From Zoogloea sp. (GTDB lineage Bacteria > Pseudomonadota > Gammaproteobacteria > Burkholderiales > Rhodocyclaceae), in the NCBI RefSeq assembly GCF_023150065.1, contig NZ_JAKLLN010000006.1:1-64000 (forward strand): DNA of 64,000 nt, given 5' to 3'. Below, piece by piece: positions 9,001 through 16,553 of this stretch (its first letter is position 1; every line of letters begins with the position of its first letter). The translations under genes were made by a program, and so were the position numbers. The notes under the pieces are model-generated. The model was not told where the DNA came from. It saw only the letters and a list, made by a program, of their open reading frames with translations, and searched no databases.

Positions 9001-9634
9001 CCGCAGTGCGCAGCACGGAGGTACTCCAACAAGTACAAACCTCGCCGTGAGCCCGGTGGCCGAACTCCTCGCCACCACGCTCCTCAAGCCGCAAGACCAG
9101 GCCGCCGCGGCCGCCAGCCTTGGCATCGCCGATGTGTCCCTCACGGCCCGCCACGGCTGCAAGGGCCCCGGTGCCATCGCCTGGCTGGAAAGCCTCGGCC
9201 TGCCCATCCCGCCCGAGACCAACAGCTGGCTGCCGCTTGACGGCGGTGGGCTGATCGCCCGGCTGGGCTTCACCGAGTTCCTGGTCGAAGGCCCGGATGC
9301 CCTGATCGCCCCCATCGCCGCTGCGCCCCGTGGCCCCGGTGTGTACCCGGTGCTGCGCCAGGACGCCGCGCTGATCGTCGGCGGGGCACGCCTGGACGAG
9401 CTGCTGCGCCAGACCTGCAACGTCAATCTTCGCCCCCTCGACCCGGCCCGGCGGCCGGTGGTGCTCACCTCGATGGTCGGGGTCGGCGTCACCGTGATCC
9501 CGGAGGTGCGCAAGGGGCTGCCGGCCGCACGCATCTGGTGCGACGGCACGTATGGACATTACCTGTGGGAAACCCTGCTCGGCATCGCCACCGAGCTGGG
9601 TGGCGGCGCCGTTGCCCCCCACAGCTTCAACTGA
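6065..9634 (+). CDS. mgdC-mgdD: N-methylglutamate dehydrogenase subunits C and D fused (sarcosine oxidase alpha-gamma)
   Basis: This 1189-residue protein combines two normally separate subunits. Order: N-terminal ferredoxin-like region (1-110, YKGYEGDTISSALW); FAD/NAD domain (about 160-470, VIGAGPSGLSAAL); a cysteine-containing linker; a THF-binding GcvT-like aminomethyl domain (about 605-955); a low-complexity linker (about 962-995, rich in A, G, P, S); and a gamma-subunit-like domain (about 996-1189). The complex passes the methyl carbon to THF as methylene-THF and regenerates glutamate. The linker codons look like an inserted repeat (CGCAGAGAGCGCTGCG and related). No stop interrupts the frame, so a true fusion is likely. 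Confidence 0.88.
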   Translation: MMRLPATSGEWIDRSRPLEFRFEGRSYKGYEGDTISSALWGADVRVLGRSFKYHRPRGVLSLANHDTNALHQLGGTPNVRADVTPLVAGMDLNAVNTFGSLEADKGRFLGKMARFLPVGFYYKAFHTRKLFPMWERMFRYMTGLGRVDLQAPHRSTPKAYDFCDVLVIGAGPSGLSAALSAAAQGADVVVVDENARAGGSASYQIGNEASRRRLLAELLVKVAAQPRIRVLTGTYAAGYYKDHWIPLVSAERMLKMRAGSVVVASGAFEQPAVFHNNDLPGVMLASAAQRLMYRYGVKPVNKAVVLVANADGYRAALDLLAQGVGVAAVVDLRSTAGSADPLARLLQQSGVEILGGHAVVEALPDGKGLCAGARVAPLQADGSPGASRRDIACDGILMSTGWAPAANLLYQAGTRMRYDRKVEQFVPDVLPDGVFACGRVNGVHELARRMADGTRAGSHAAAAAGFGQASGEALPPEAESPSHPWPIVDHPAGKNFVDFDEDLQFKDFCNAVQEGFDNIELLKRFSTNGMGPSQGKHSNMNGLRILARLTGKEPQQVGTTTARPFYHPVPMAILAGRGFNPERRTPLTSRHDALGAKWMPAGVWQRPEYYQVAGQDRLACIRGEAHAVRNGVGIIDVGTLGKLEVIGPQAAEFLERVYTSNYANLKVGMTRYAVMCDESGVVIDDGVVARLADDHFYFTTTTSGAATIYRELSRLNTMWRLDCGIVNHTGAFAAVNLAGPKSREVLAGLTGMDLSAAAFPYLAVREGEVAGIAARLMRVGFVGEWGYEIHVPAASGGALWDALMQAGRAHGIRPFGVEAQRLLRLEKGHIIISQDTDGLTTPLEVGMDWAVKMTKPFFVGQRSLAAIARKPRKQQLAGITFPVGYSGAVPLECNLVIDGSDIAGRVTSIAFSPSLDRTIGLAFLRPDLAVPGGTVSIRLTDGTLVQAQVSTTPFYDPDNLKQKEAAESAAPGRPQAGSHRSAQHGGTPTSTNLAVSPVAELLATTLLKPQDQAAAAASLGIADVSLTARHGCKGPGAIAWLESLGLPIPPETNSWLPLDGGGLIARLGFTEFLVEGPDALIAPIAAAPRGPGVYPVLRQDAALIVGGARLDELLRQTCNVNLRPLDPARRPVVLTSMVGVGVTVIPEVRKGLPAARIWCDGTYGHYLWETLLGIATELGGGAVAPHSFN
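8950..9050 (+). repeat. Repeat-like linker inside the mgdC-mgdD fusion
   Basis: About 100 bases encode a linker with PQAGSHRSAQHGGTP. The DNA contains short inverted pieces (CGCAG...CTGCG; GCACCGCAGTGC). From memory, very similar linkers, apparently derived from an intergenic repeat, occur in other betaproteobacterial proteins. Insertion of such a repeat with loss of the mgdC stop is a plausible origin of the fusion. This is inference. Confidence 0.4.
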
Positions 9635-9670
9635 ATCGCCCGAACCCAACCCACTTTCAGGAGAGCGGCC

Positions 9671-10999
9671 ATGACGCCCACAGAAGCCAAGCAGTTTCTC
9701 GTCGACAACGACGTCAAGTACGTATTGGCGCAGTTTGTCGACATCCACGGCACCGCCAAGACCAAGGCAGTTCCCGCCGCCCATTTCGAGAGCATTCTCA
9801 CCACCGGAGCCGGCTTTGCGGGCTTCGCGGTGTGGGGCCTCGGCATCGAGCCCAACGGCCCCGACTACATGGCCATCGGTGATCTGGACACCCTCACCCT
9901 GGTGCCCTGGCAGCCCGGCTACGCCCGCATCGCCTGCGACGGCCATGTGAAGGGCGAGCCCTGGCCTCTGGACACCCGCGTGGTGCTCAAGGATCAGGTC
10001 AAGCGCCTGGAGGCCAAGGGCTTCACCTTCTTCACCGGGCTGGAGCCGGAGTTCTCCCTGCTCAAGAAGGATGCCGACGGCAACATCATCCCCACCGATC
10101 CCACCGACACGCTGCCCAAGCCCTGCTACGACTACAAGGGCCTGTCGCGCAACCGCGAGTTTCTCGAAACCCTCACCGACAGCCTGCGGGCGGTGGATGT
10201 GGACGTCTATCAGATCGACCACGAGGACGCCAACGGCCAGTTCGAGATCAACTACACCTACGCCGACTGCCTGACCTCTGCCGACCACTACCTGCTGTTC
10301 AAGATGGCCGCCTCGGAGATCGCCAACGACCTGGGCATGATTTGCTCCTTCATGCCCAAGCCCTTCGCCAACCGGCCGGGCAACGGGATGCACATCCACA
10401 TGTCCATCGGCGACGGCAAGACCAACCTGTTTGCCGACAAGAGCGACAAGCGCGGCCTGGGCCTGTCCAAGCTGGCCTACCAGTTCCTGGGCGGCATCCT
10501 GGCCCACGCGCCGGCCCTGGCGGCGATCTGCGCCCCCACGGTCAACAGCTACAAGCGCCTGGTGGTGGGCCGCTCCCTCACCGGCGCCACCTGGGCCCCG
10601 GCCTACATCAGCTACGGGGACAACAACCGCTCGTCGATGGTGCGCATCCCCCACGGCCGCCTGGAGCTGCGCCTGCCCGACGGCGCCTGCAACCCCTACC
10701 TGGCCACCGCCGCGGTGATCGCCGCCGGCCTCGACGGCATCGAGCGCAACCTGGACCCGGGCGAACCCCACAACCAGAACCTGTACGCCCTCAGCCCGGA
10801 AGAGCTGAAGGCCGCCGGCATCGAGATCCTGCCCCAGAACCTCCACGAAGCCCTGCTGGCCCTGGAGAAGGACACCGTGCTGTGCAAGGCCCTCGGCCCT
10901 GTGGCCGGCGAGTTCCTGCGCCTCAAGCACATGGAGTGGGTGGAGTACATGCGCCACGTGTCCGACTGGGAAATCAAGAACTACCTGGAATTTTTCTGA
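9671..10999 (+). CDS. gmaS: Gamma-glutamylmethylamide synthetase (type III glutamine synthetase-like)
   Basis: This 442-residue enzyme ligates methylamine to glutamate with ATP. It has the glutamine synthetase beta-grasp (residues 1-100) and catalytic domain, with [21 protein letters not shown], the NSYKRL loop and a late [15 protein letters not shown] motif carrying metal/nucleotide ligands. Its size matches GlnT/GmaS proteins. True glutamine synthesis is an alternative, but the adjacent mgs and mgd genes point to GmaS. CAGGAGAGCGGCC precedes the ATG. Confidence 0.9.
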   Translation: MTPTEAKQFLVDNDVKYVLAQFVDIHGTAKTKAVPAAHFESILTTGAGFAGFAVWGLGIEPNGPDYMAIGDLDTLTLVPWQPGYARIACDGHVKGEPWPLDTRVVLKDQVKRLEAKGFTFFTGLEPEFSLLKKDADGNIIPTDPTDTLPKPCYDYKGLSRNREFLETLTDSLRAVDVDVYQIDHEDANGQFEINYTYADCLTSADHYLLFKMAASEIANDLGMICSFMPKPFANRPGNGMHIHMSIGDGKTNLFADKSDKRGLGLSKLAYQFLGGILAHAPALAAICAPTVNSYKRLVVGRSLTGATWAPAYISYGDNNRSSMVRIPHGRLELRLPDGACNPYLATAAVIAAGLDGIERNLDPGEPHNQNLYALSPEELKAAGIEILPQNLHEALLALEKDTVLCKALGPVAGEFLRLKHMEWVEYMRHVSDWEIKNYLEFF

Positions 11000-11062
11000 G
11001 CCCCTGCAGGTTCAGACGAAACAGGATCAACGAATCAAAGACTTAACGAAGGAGAAGCAACC

Positions 11063-11971
11063 ATGTGTGGAATCGTCGGATTGCTGGTGAAGACACCGGC
11101 CCTGCGTGAAAAACTCGGCGAGTTGATGGTGCCCATGCTCATCGGCATGACCGAGCGCGGCCCCGACTCTGCCGGCCTGGCGGTGTTCGGCAACCCCCTC
11201 GCCGAGACCGAGCGCAAGATCAGCATCTACTCCGGCCTCACCGAAGACGGCGCCGACTTCAACTGGCTGGGCCTGGGCCACGCCCTCAAGGAGCACCTGG
11301 GCGTCGCGGTGAGCGTCGAGCCCAAGGGCAACCACGCCATCCTGAGCTTCGACGTGGCCCCGGCCATCATCAAGCGCTGGATCGCCGAGCACCACCCCAA
11401 GCTGCACATCCTGTCCACGGGGCGCAGCATCGACCTCTACAAGGACATCGGCACCCCGGCCGAGGTGGCCGCCCGCTACGGCTTCGACAAGCTGACCGGC
11501 TCCCACCTGGTGGGCCACACCCGCATGGCCACCGAATCCGCCGTGACCCCCGACCGCGCCCACCCCTTCACCGCTGGGGAGGACTTCTGCCTGGTGCACA
11601 ACGGCTCGCTGTCCAACCCCAACGGCATCCGCCGCATGCTCGAGCCGCGGGGCATCCGCTTCGAGACCGACAACGACACCGAGGCCGCCTGCCGCTTCCT
11701 GGAATGGCGCCTGCGTGAAGGGGACGACCTGGAGACCGCGCTGCAGAAGGGTTTTGAAGAGCTGGACGGCTTCTTCACCTTTCTGATGGGCACCCCCGAC
11801 AAGCTGGCCCTGATCCGCGACCCCTTCGCCTGCAAGCCGGCGGTGGTGGCCGAGACCGACGACTACGTGGCCATCGCCTCCGAATTCCGTTCCCTGGCCC
11901 ACCTGCCCGGCATCAAGCACGCCACTGTTTTTGAACCCGCCCCCGAGGAGATGTACGTATGGAACGCCTGA
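11063..11971 (+). CDS. mgsA: N-methylglutamate synthase subunit A, class II glutamine amidotransferase
   Basis: This 302-residue subunit has an N-terminal nucleophile (Cys2 in MCGIVGLL) with the class II glutaminase motifs ERGPDSAGLAVF, HTRMATESAV and LVHNGSLSNP. In N-methylglutamate synthase it hydrolyses gamma-glutamylmethylamide and channels methylamine to subunit C. It resembles GlxB and the glutamate synthase glutaminase domain. GAAGGAGAAGCAACC is a strong ribosome binding site. The stop overlaps mgsB by 13 bases. Confidence 0.9.
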   Translation: MCGIVGLLVKTPALREKLGELMVPMLIGMTERGPDSAGLAVFGNPLAETERKISIYSGLTEDGADFNWLGLGHALKEHLGVAVSVEPKGNHAILSFDVAPAIIKRWIAEHHPKLHILSTGRSIDLYKDIGTPAEVAARYGFDKLTGSHLVGHTRMATESAVTPDRAHPFTAGEDFCLVHNGSLSNPNGIRRMLEPRGIRFETDNDTEAACRFLEWRLREGDDLETALQKGFEELDGFFTFLMGTPDKLALIRDPFACKPAVVAETDDYVAIASEFRSLAHLPGIKHATVFEPAPEEMYVWNA

Positions 11972-12648
11972 CCTTCGACCTGGCCGCACAGCCCCTGCGG
12001 GAGCTCAACACCTTCCTGCACACGGGTGCCAAGGAAGGCAAAGTCGGCCACGTGACCGTCCTCAACCCCGACGGTGCCCACAACATCGCGGTCGGCCTCG
12101 ACTGCCCCATCGACGTCGAAGTGGTCGGCCATGCCGGCTACTACGCCGGCGGCATGAACAAGGCGGCCACCGTCACCATTACCGGCAGCGCCGGCACCGG
12201 CGTGGCCGAGAACATGATGAGCGGCAAGGTGCACGTCAAGGGCTTCGCCAGCAACGGCGCTGGCGCCTCGGCCCACGGCGGCCTGCTGGTCATCGAGGGT
12301 GACGCCGGCCTGCGCTGCGGCATCTCCCTGAAGGGCGGCAACATCGTCGTCGGCGGCTCGGTGGGCAGCTTCTCGGCCTTCATGGCCCAGGCCGGCCGCA
12401 TGGTGATCTGCGGCGACGCCGGCGACGCCCTGGGCGATTCGCTGTACGAGGCCGTGCTCTACGTGAAGGGTGAGGTCAAGTCCCTCGGCGCCGACGCCCA
12501 GTACGAAGAGATGAGCGCCGAGGACATCGCCGCCGTGGCCAGCCTGCTCGACCAGGCCGGCCTCGACCACGACCCCAAGGCCTTCAAGCGCATCGCCTCC
12601 AAGCGTTCCCTCTACCACTGGAACGCCGACGCCAACCAGGAATACTGA
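11959..12648 (+). CDS. mgsB: N-methylglutamate synthase subunit B (GlxC-like)
   Basis: This 229-residue protein matches the C-terminal beta-helix domain of glutamate synthase large subunit. It has the repeating glycine-rich pattern expected of a right-handed beta-helix (VVGHAGYYAGGMNKAA, GGLLVIEGDAGLRCG, GNIVVGGSVGSFSAF). It is the structural, non-catalytic subunit of the three-part synthase. Translation is probably coupled to mgsA through the overlap. Confidence 0.9.
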   Translation: MERLTFDLAAQPLRELNTFLHTGAKEGKVGHVTVLNPDGAHNIAVGLDCPIDVEVVGHAGYYAGGMNKAATVTITGSAGTGVAENMMSGKVHVKGFASNGAGASAHGGLLVIEGDAGLRCGISLKGGNIVVGGSVGSFSAFMAQAGRMVICGDAGDALGDSLYEAVLYVKGEVKSLGADAQYEEMSAEDIAAVASLLDQAGLDHDPKAFKRIASKRSLYHWNADANQEY

Positions 12649-12689
12649 GCCCGCGGCTCGCGCCCACCCGGACTACCAAGGATACGATC

Positions 12690-14051
12690 ATGGAAACCAA
12701 ACCCGTGCAATTCAAGAACCTCTCCCGCGAGGAATCCTACGGCTTCGACCGCAAGACCCTCGACTACATCCGCAATGCTGCCGCCCACGGGTTGTACGAG
12801 ATCCGCGGCATGGGCGCCAAGCGCAAGCTGCCCAACTTCGATGATCTCGTCTTTCTGGGTGCCTCCATGTCCCGCTACCCGCTGGAAGGCTACCGGGAGA
12901 AGTGCCTGACCAAGACCGTGCTCGGCACCCGCTTCGCCAAGAAGCCCATCGAGCTGGACATCCCTATCACCATCGCCGGCATGAGCTTCGGCGCCCTGTC
13001 GGCCAACGTGAAGGAGGCCCTGGGCCTGGCCGCCACCGAGATGGGCACCTCCACCACCACCGGTGACGGCGGCATGACCCAGGAAGAGCGCCGCTCCTCC
13101 AGAACGCTGATCTACCAGTGCCTGCCCTCCCGCTACGGCTTCAACCCGGACGACCTGCGCAAGGCCGACGCCATCGAGGTGGTGATCGGCCAGGGCGCCA
13201 AGCCGGGCGGCGGCGGCATGCTGCTGGGCCAGAAGGTGAACCCCCGCGTCGCCAAGATGCGCACCCTGCCGGAAGGCGTGGATCAGCGCTCCGCCTGCCG
13301 TCACCCGGACTGGACCGGCCCGGACGATCTGGCCATCAAGATCCAGGAGCTGCGCGAGATCACCGACTGGGAGAAGCCCATCTACGTGAAGGTGGGGGCC
13401 ACCCGCACCTTCAACGACGTCAAGCTGGCCGTGCATTCCGGCGCCGACGTGGTGGTGGTGGATGGCATGCAGGGGGGCACCGCCGCCACCCAGACCTGCT
13501 TCATCGAACACGTGGGCATCCCCACCCTGGCCGCCGTGCGCCAGGCCGTGAATGCCCTGGAAGACCTCGATATGAAGGGCAAGGTCCAGCTCATCGTCTC
13601 CGGCGGCATCCGCACCGGCGCCGACGTGGCCAAGGCCCTCGCCATGGGCGCCGACGCGGTGGCCATCGGCCAGGGCGTGCTGGTGGCCCTGGGCTGCAAC
13701 GGCGAGACCTACTTCCAGAACGGCGGCCACCACGACGCCATCGCCGACTACAACGCGCTGGGCACCACCCCGGGCTTCTGCCACCACTGCCACACCGGCA
13801 AGTGCCCGGTCGGCATCACCACCCAGGACGCCATCCTGGAGCAGCGCCTGTCGCCGGCGGTGGGGGCCAAGCACCTCAAGAACTACCTCAAAACCCTGAA
13901 CATGGAGCTCACCACCATCGCCCGGGCCTGCGGCAAGCAGAACGTGCATCACCTGGAGCCGGAAGACCTGGTCGCCCTGACCATCGAAGCCGCCGCCATG
14001 GCCGGCGTGCCCCTGGCCGGCACCAACTGGATCCCCGGCCGGGGCTTCTGA
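12690..14051 (+). CDS. mgsC: N-methylglutamate synthase subunit C (FMN glutamate synthase-like)
   Basis: This 453-residue TIM-barrel FMN enzyme joins methylamine to 2-oxoglutarate reductively. GlxD/GltB-type features are VVIGQGAKPGGGGMLLG, VVVDGMQGGTAATQTCF, the phosphate-binding SGGIRTGADVAKALAMGA, and the Fe-S cysteines in FCHHCHTGKCPVGI. It is the catalytic subunit partnered by MgsA and MgsB. CAAGGATACGATC precedes the ATG. A REP pair and terminator follow. Confidence 0.92.
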   Translation: METKPVQFKNLSREESYGFDRKTLDYIRNAAAHGLYEIRGMGAKRKLPNFDDLVFLGASMSRYPLEGYREKCLTKTVLGTRFAKKPIELDIPITIAGMSFGALSANVKEALGLAATEMGTSTTTGDGGMTQEERRSSRTLIYQCLPSRYGFNPDDLRKADAIEVVIGQGAKPGGGGMLLGQKVNPRVAKMRTLPEGVDQRSACRHPDWTGPDDLAIKIQELREITDWEKPIYVKVGATRTFNDVKLAVHSGADVVVVDGMQGGTAATQTCFIEHVGIPTLAAVRQAVNALEDLDMKGKVQLIVSGGIRTGADVAKALAMGADAVAIGQGVLVALGCNGETYFQNGGHHDAIADYNALGTTPGFCHHCHTGKCPVGITTQDAILEQRLSPAVGAKHLKNYLKTLNMELTTIARACGKQNVHHLEPEDLVALTIEAAAMAGVPLAGTNWIPGRGF

Positions 14052-14079
14052 GCAAAAGGCGCGCCGGTGATCGACATCT

Positions 14080-14188
14080 GTAGGGGCGACTTCAGTCGCC
14101 CGCGGACTTCGATCAACGGCATGCCGGTGATCAACGTGCGGATGGGCGACTGAAGTCGCCCCTACAAGTCGCCCGCGGAGTCTGATCA
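14080..14188. repeat. Inverted pair of GTAG-headed REP elements
   Basis: GTAGGGGCGACTTCAGTCGC at 14080 is repeated in inverted orientation ending CTAC at 14165. The pair can form a large stem, a typical BIME-like layout. A partial third piece (AAGTCGCCCGCGGAGTCTGA) follows. The intervening CGGACTTCGATCAACGGC resembles the flank of the copy at 4436. It lies in the mgsC-folD gap. Confidence 0.8.
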
Positions 14189-14239
14189 CCGGCCGGCCCG
14201 CAACCCTGTTTCTCCCTCTCGCCCCGCAAGGCGTTTCAC

Positions 14240-14270
14240 CGGGGCGGCTTTCGGGCCGCCCCGTTTTTTT
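14240..14270 (+). terminator. Rho-independent terminator between mgsC and folD
   Basis: A perfect GC stem CGGGGCGGC/GCCGCCCCG with a short TTTCGG-type loop is followed by seven T residues. It should end the purU-mgd-gmaS-mgs transcript. It lies only 16 bases before the folD start, so folD expression must come from read-through or a promoter overlapping the repeats. Confidence 0.85.
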
Positions 14271-14286
14271 GCAGGAGACTGAATTC

Positions 14287-15192
14287 ATGACTGCCCGCAT
14301 CATCGACGGCAAGGCCCTCTCGAAACAGCTGCGCGAAGGCTTCAAGACCCGCGTCGGCGCCCTGGTGGCGCAGGGCGTCACCCCTGGCCTGGCGGTGATC
14401 CTGGTGGGCGACAACCCGGCCAGCCGGGTGTATGTGGGCAACAAGGTGAAGGCCTGCGAGGAATGCGGCGTGCGCTCCTTCCATATCGCCCTGCCGGGCG
14501 ACACGGTGGAATCCGAGGTGCTGGCCACCATCGCCCGTCTCAACGCCGACCCGGCGGTGCACGGCATCCTCATCCAGCTGCCGCTGCCGCCCCACATCGA
14601 CGGGCGCAAGGTGCTGGAGGCGATCAGCGTGCACAAGGACGTGGACGGCTTTCACCTCTACAACGTCGGCGGCCTGGTGGTGGGCAACACCATCTTCCCG
14701 CCCTGCACCCCCTACGGCGTGCAATTGCTGCTCGACACCACCGGCACCGACGTAGCGGGCCAGAACGTGGTGGTGGTGGGGGCCAGCAACATCGTCGGCA
14801 AGCCCATGGCCCTGATGCTGCTGCAGCGGGAAGCCACGGTGACGCTGTGCCACGCAAAGACGCGGGATCTGGCCCAGCACACCATCCTCGCCGACATCCT
14901 GATCGTGGCGGCGGGCAAGCCCGGGCTGATCGTGCCGCAGATGGTCAAGCAGGGCGCCATCGTCATCGACGTGGGCATCAATCGTTTGCCTGACGGCAAG
15001 ATCGTCGGCGACGTGGATTTTGAAGGGGTGAAGGAGAAGGCCAGCTGGATCACCCCGGTGCCGGGCGGCGTCGGCCCGATGACGGTGACCATGCTGATCG
15101 AGAACACCCTGCGCTCGGCCGAACGCGCCCTGCGCATCCGCCAGACCGACGACTACCAGGACTGGGAAGCCCCGGTGCTCAAAGGGGTTTGA
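14287..15192 (+). CDS. folD: Methylenetetrahydrofolate dehydrogenase/cyclohydrolase
   Basis: This 301-residue bifunctional enzyme oxidises methylene-THF to methenyl-THF and hydrolyses it to 10-formyl-THF. Family motifs include the catalytic Lys region VYVGNKVKACEECGV, ILIQLPLPPHID, and the Rossmann motif VVVGASNIVGKPMALML. ATG at 14287 follows GCAGGAGAC. Its product is the PurU substrate and its substrate is the MgdC product, so its placement completes a C1 route. The last 14 bases overlap the convergent ABC1 gene. Confidence 0.96.
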   Translation: MTARIIDGKALSKQLREGFKTRVGALVAQGVTPGLAVILVGDNPASRVYVGNKVKACEECGVRSFHIALPGDTVESEVLATIARLNADPAVHGILIQLPLPPHIDGRKVLEAISVHKDVDGFHLYNVGGLVVGNTIFPPCTPYGVQLLLDTTGTDVAGQNVVVVGASNIVGKPMALMLLQREATVTLCHAKTRDLAQHTILADILIVAAGKPGLIVPQMVKQGAIVIDVGINRLPDGKIVGDVDFEGVKEKASWITPVPGGVGPMTVTMLIENTLRSAERALRIRQTDDYQDWEAPVLKGV

Positions 15193-16549
15193 GCGTGGCC
15201 GCGGCCGCGGCCGCGGCCTCGACCGCGTGGCGCAGGAACAGGGCGCGAATATCGACCCTGGCCTTGAGCCGCGCAGCCAGCAGATAAAGGCCGCCGATCT
15301 TGCGGTGCAGGAACAGGGCATCGGCTGGCGGGGTGTGCCAGAACTCCCGGTCCATGCCCAGCCTGAGGCCCACATCGCGGATGCGCAGGGCCAGGTCCGA
15401 GGTGCCGAAGTCGTAGGGGCCGCTGTGGCGGAGGGGCTCGCAGGCCTGGGTGAAGATGTCCAGCACCAGGCGGCGATGGTGCTCCCGGATGTCGGCCTGG
15501 AAATAGCCGATCTCGCTGGCGGCGGCGTTCATGCCGGCCGTGTCGCCCAGGGCGCCACCGCTCAGCAGGCGCCGGTAGGCATCCACCATGGCCGGGGAGT
15601 AGGCCCGGGTGGCGCCGAAATCCAGCAGCACCAGGCGCCGGGAGGCGCTGTCGTAGCGGTAGTTTGCGAAGTTGGGGTCGGTCTGAACCAGATGGAATTC
15701 CAGGATCTCCCGGAACAGCAGGGAGAACAGCAGGCCCATCATCCGGTCGCGCTCCGCCTGGGGCGCGGATGCCAGTGACTCCACCGGCACGCCGTCCACG
15801 AAGCCCATGACCAGGATGTCGGGGGTGGTGAGCCCCTGGTGCACCCCGGGGAGGGTGTAGTCGGGGCTGTCGGCCAGCAGGGCGCCGAAGCGCTGGAGCT
15901 GCGCGCCCTCCCGCAGGTAGTCGGCTTCTTCGTGGAGCTGTCGCTTGGCCTCGCCGAGCAGGGGCGCCACATCCAGGGAGGAAGGCAGCAGCCCGGACAG
16001 GCGCAGCAGGGTGGCGACGTTGTCCACATCGCTGGAGATGCTCTGGCGTACCCCCGGGTACTGCACCTTGATGGCCAGGGGCTGTCCGTCCAGGGTTTCG
16101 GCGGCATGCACCTGGCCGATGGAGGCGGCGGCCATGGGGGTGAAGGAAAAGCGTCGGAACTGTTTCTCCCAGCCCGGCCCCCAGCTGGCCTCCAGTACCG
16201 TGACCAGCTGGCTCATGGGCATGGGGCGGGCATCGGCGCGCAGGCGGGCCAGGATGTCGGCGAGTTCGGGCGGCAGCAGGTCGCCGGCGTCCATGGACAG
16301 CAGCTGCCCCACCTTCATGGCGGCACCGCGCAACTGGGAGAGCTGATCGGTGACCCGACGGGCATTGGCGGGCGTCAGCAGCAGCTCACTGACGCTGGGC
16401 CGCCGGCCCTGGGCGAGCTGGCGCAGACCCTCGGCGAGCATGCCGCCGGCCACCCCCGAGGCGAGGCCGCCCAGCCGCGCGAGGCGCGACAGGCGGCTGC
16501 CGGGAACGGCGAAGGGAGCAGGGGGCCTGGGCGTACGCCTGTCGGACAC
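15179..16549 (-). CDS. ABC1/UbiB-family atypical kinase
   Basis: This is a 456-residue UbiB/ADCK-type protein. Diagnostic motifs are KxGQ (AMKVGQLLSMD), the alanine-rich loop replacing the P-loop (AAASIGQVHAA), QTDPNFANY in the catalytic loop and LLDFGATR with the metal Asp. The family supports quinone biosynthesis or lipid homeostasis; this paralog's substrate is unknown. GTG at 16549 is chosen because it follows the upstream gene's TGA by four bases, and longer frames would read through that gene. The N-terminus is Pro/Arg-rich. Confidence 0.85.
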   Translation of the reverse strand: MSDRRTPRPPAPFAVPGSRLSRLARLGGLASGVAGGMLAEGLRQLAQGRRPSVSELLLTPANARRVTDQLSQLRGAAMKVGQLLSMDAGDLLPPELADILARLRADARPMPMSQLVTVLEASWGPGWEKQFRRFSFTPMAAASIGQVHAAETLDGQPLAIKVQYPGVRQSISSDVDNVATLLRLSGLLPSSLDVAPLLGEAKRQLHEEADYLREGAQLQRFGALLADSPDYTLPGVHQGLTTPDILVMGFVDGVPVESLASAPQAERDRMMGLLFSLLFREILEFHLVQTDPNFANYRYDSASRRLVLLDFGATRAYSPAMVDAYRRLLSGGALGDTAGMNAAASEIGYFQADIREHHRRLVLDIFTQACEPLRHSGPYDFGTSDLALRIRDVGLRLGMDREFWHTPPADALFLHRKIGGLYLLAARLKARVDIRALFLRHAVEAAAAAAATLKPL

Positions 16550-16553
16550 GGGC

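Noticed and set aside
4544-9634. Plain heterotetrameric sarcosine oxidase
   Set aside because: Sequence alone allows it, but no glycine-betaine or serine hydroxymethyltransferase genes accompany it, while gmaS and mgsABC do. I therefore preferred N-methylglutamate dehydrogenase.
6053-10957. Very long open frame on the minus strand across the mgdC-gmaS region
   Set aside because: It is the mirror of GC-rich coding sequence on the plus strand, has low-complexity His/Gly/Ala/Val composition and no domain, while the plus-strand genes have full motifs and ribosome binding sites.
14080-14188. CRISPR-like array
   Set aside because: The repeats are inverted REP copies, not regularly spaced direct repeats, and no cas gene is present.
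14269-14286. TTG start for folD 18 bases upstream
   Set aside because: It falls at the end of the terminator T-run; ATG 14287 has GGAG at the right distance.
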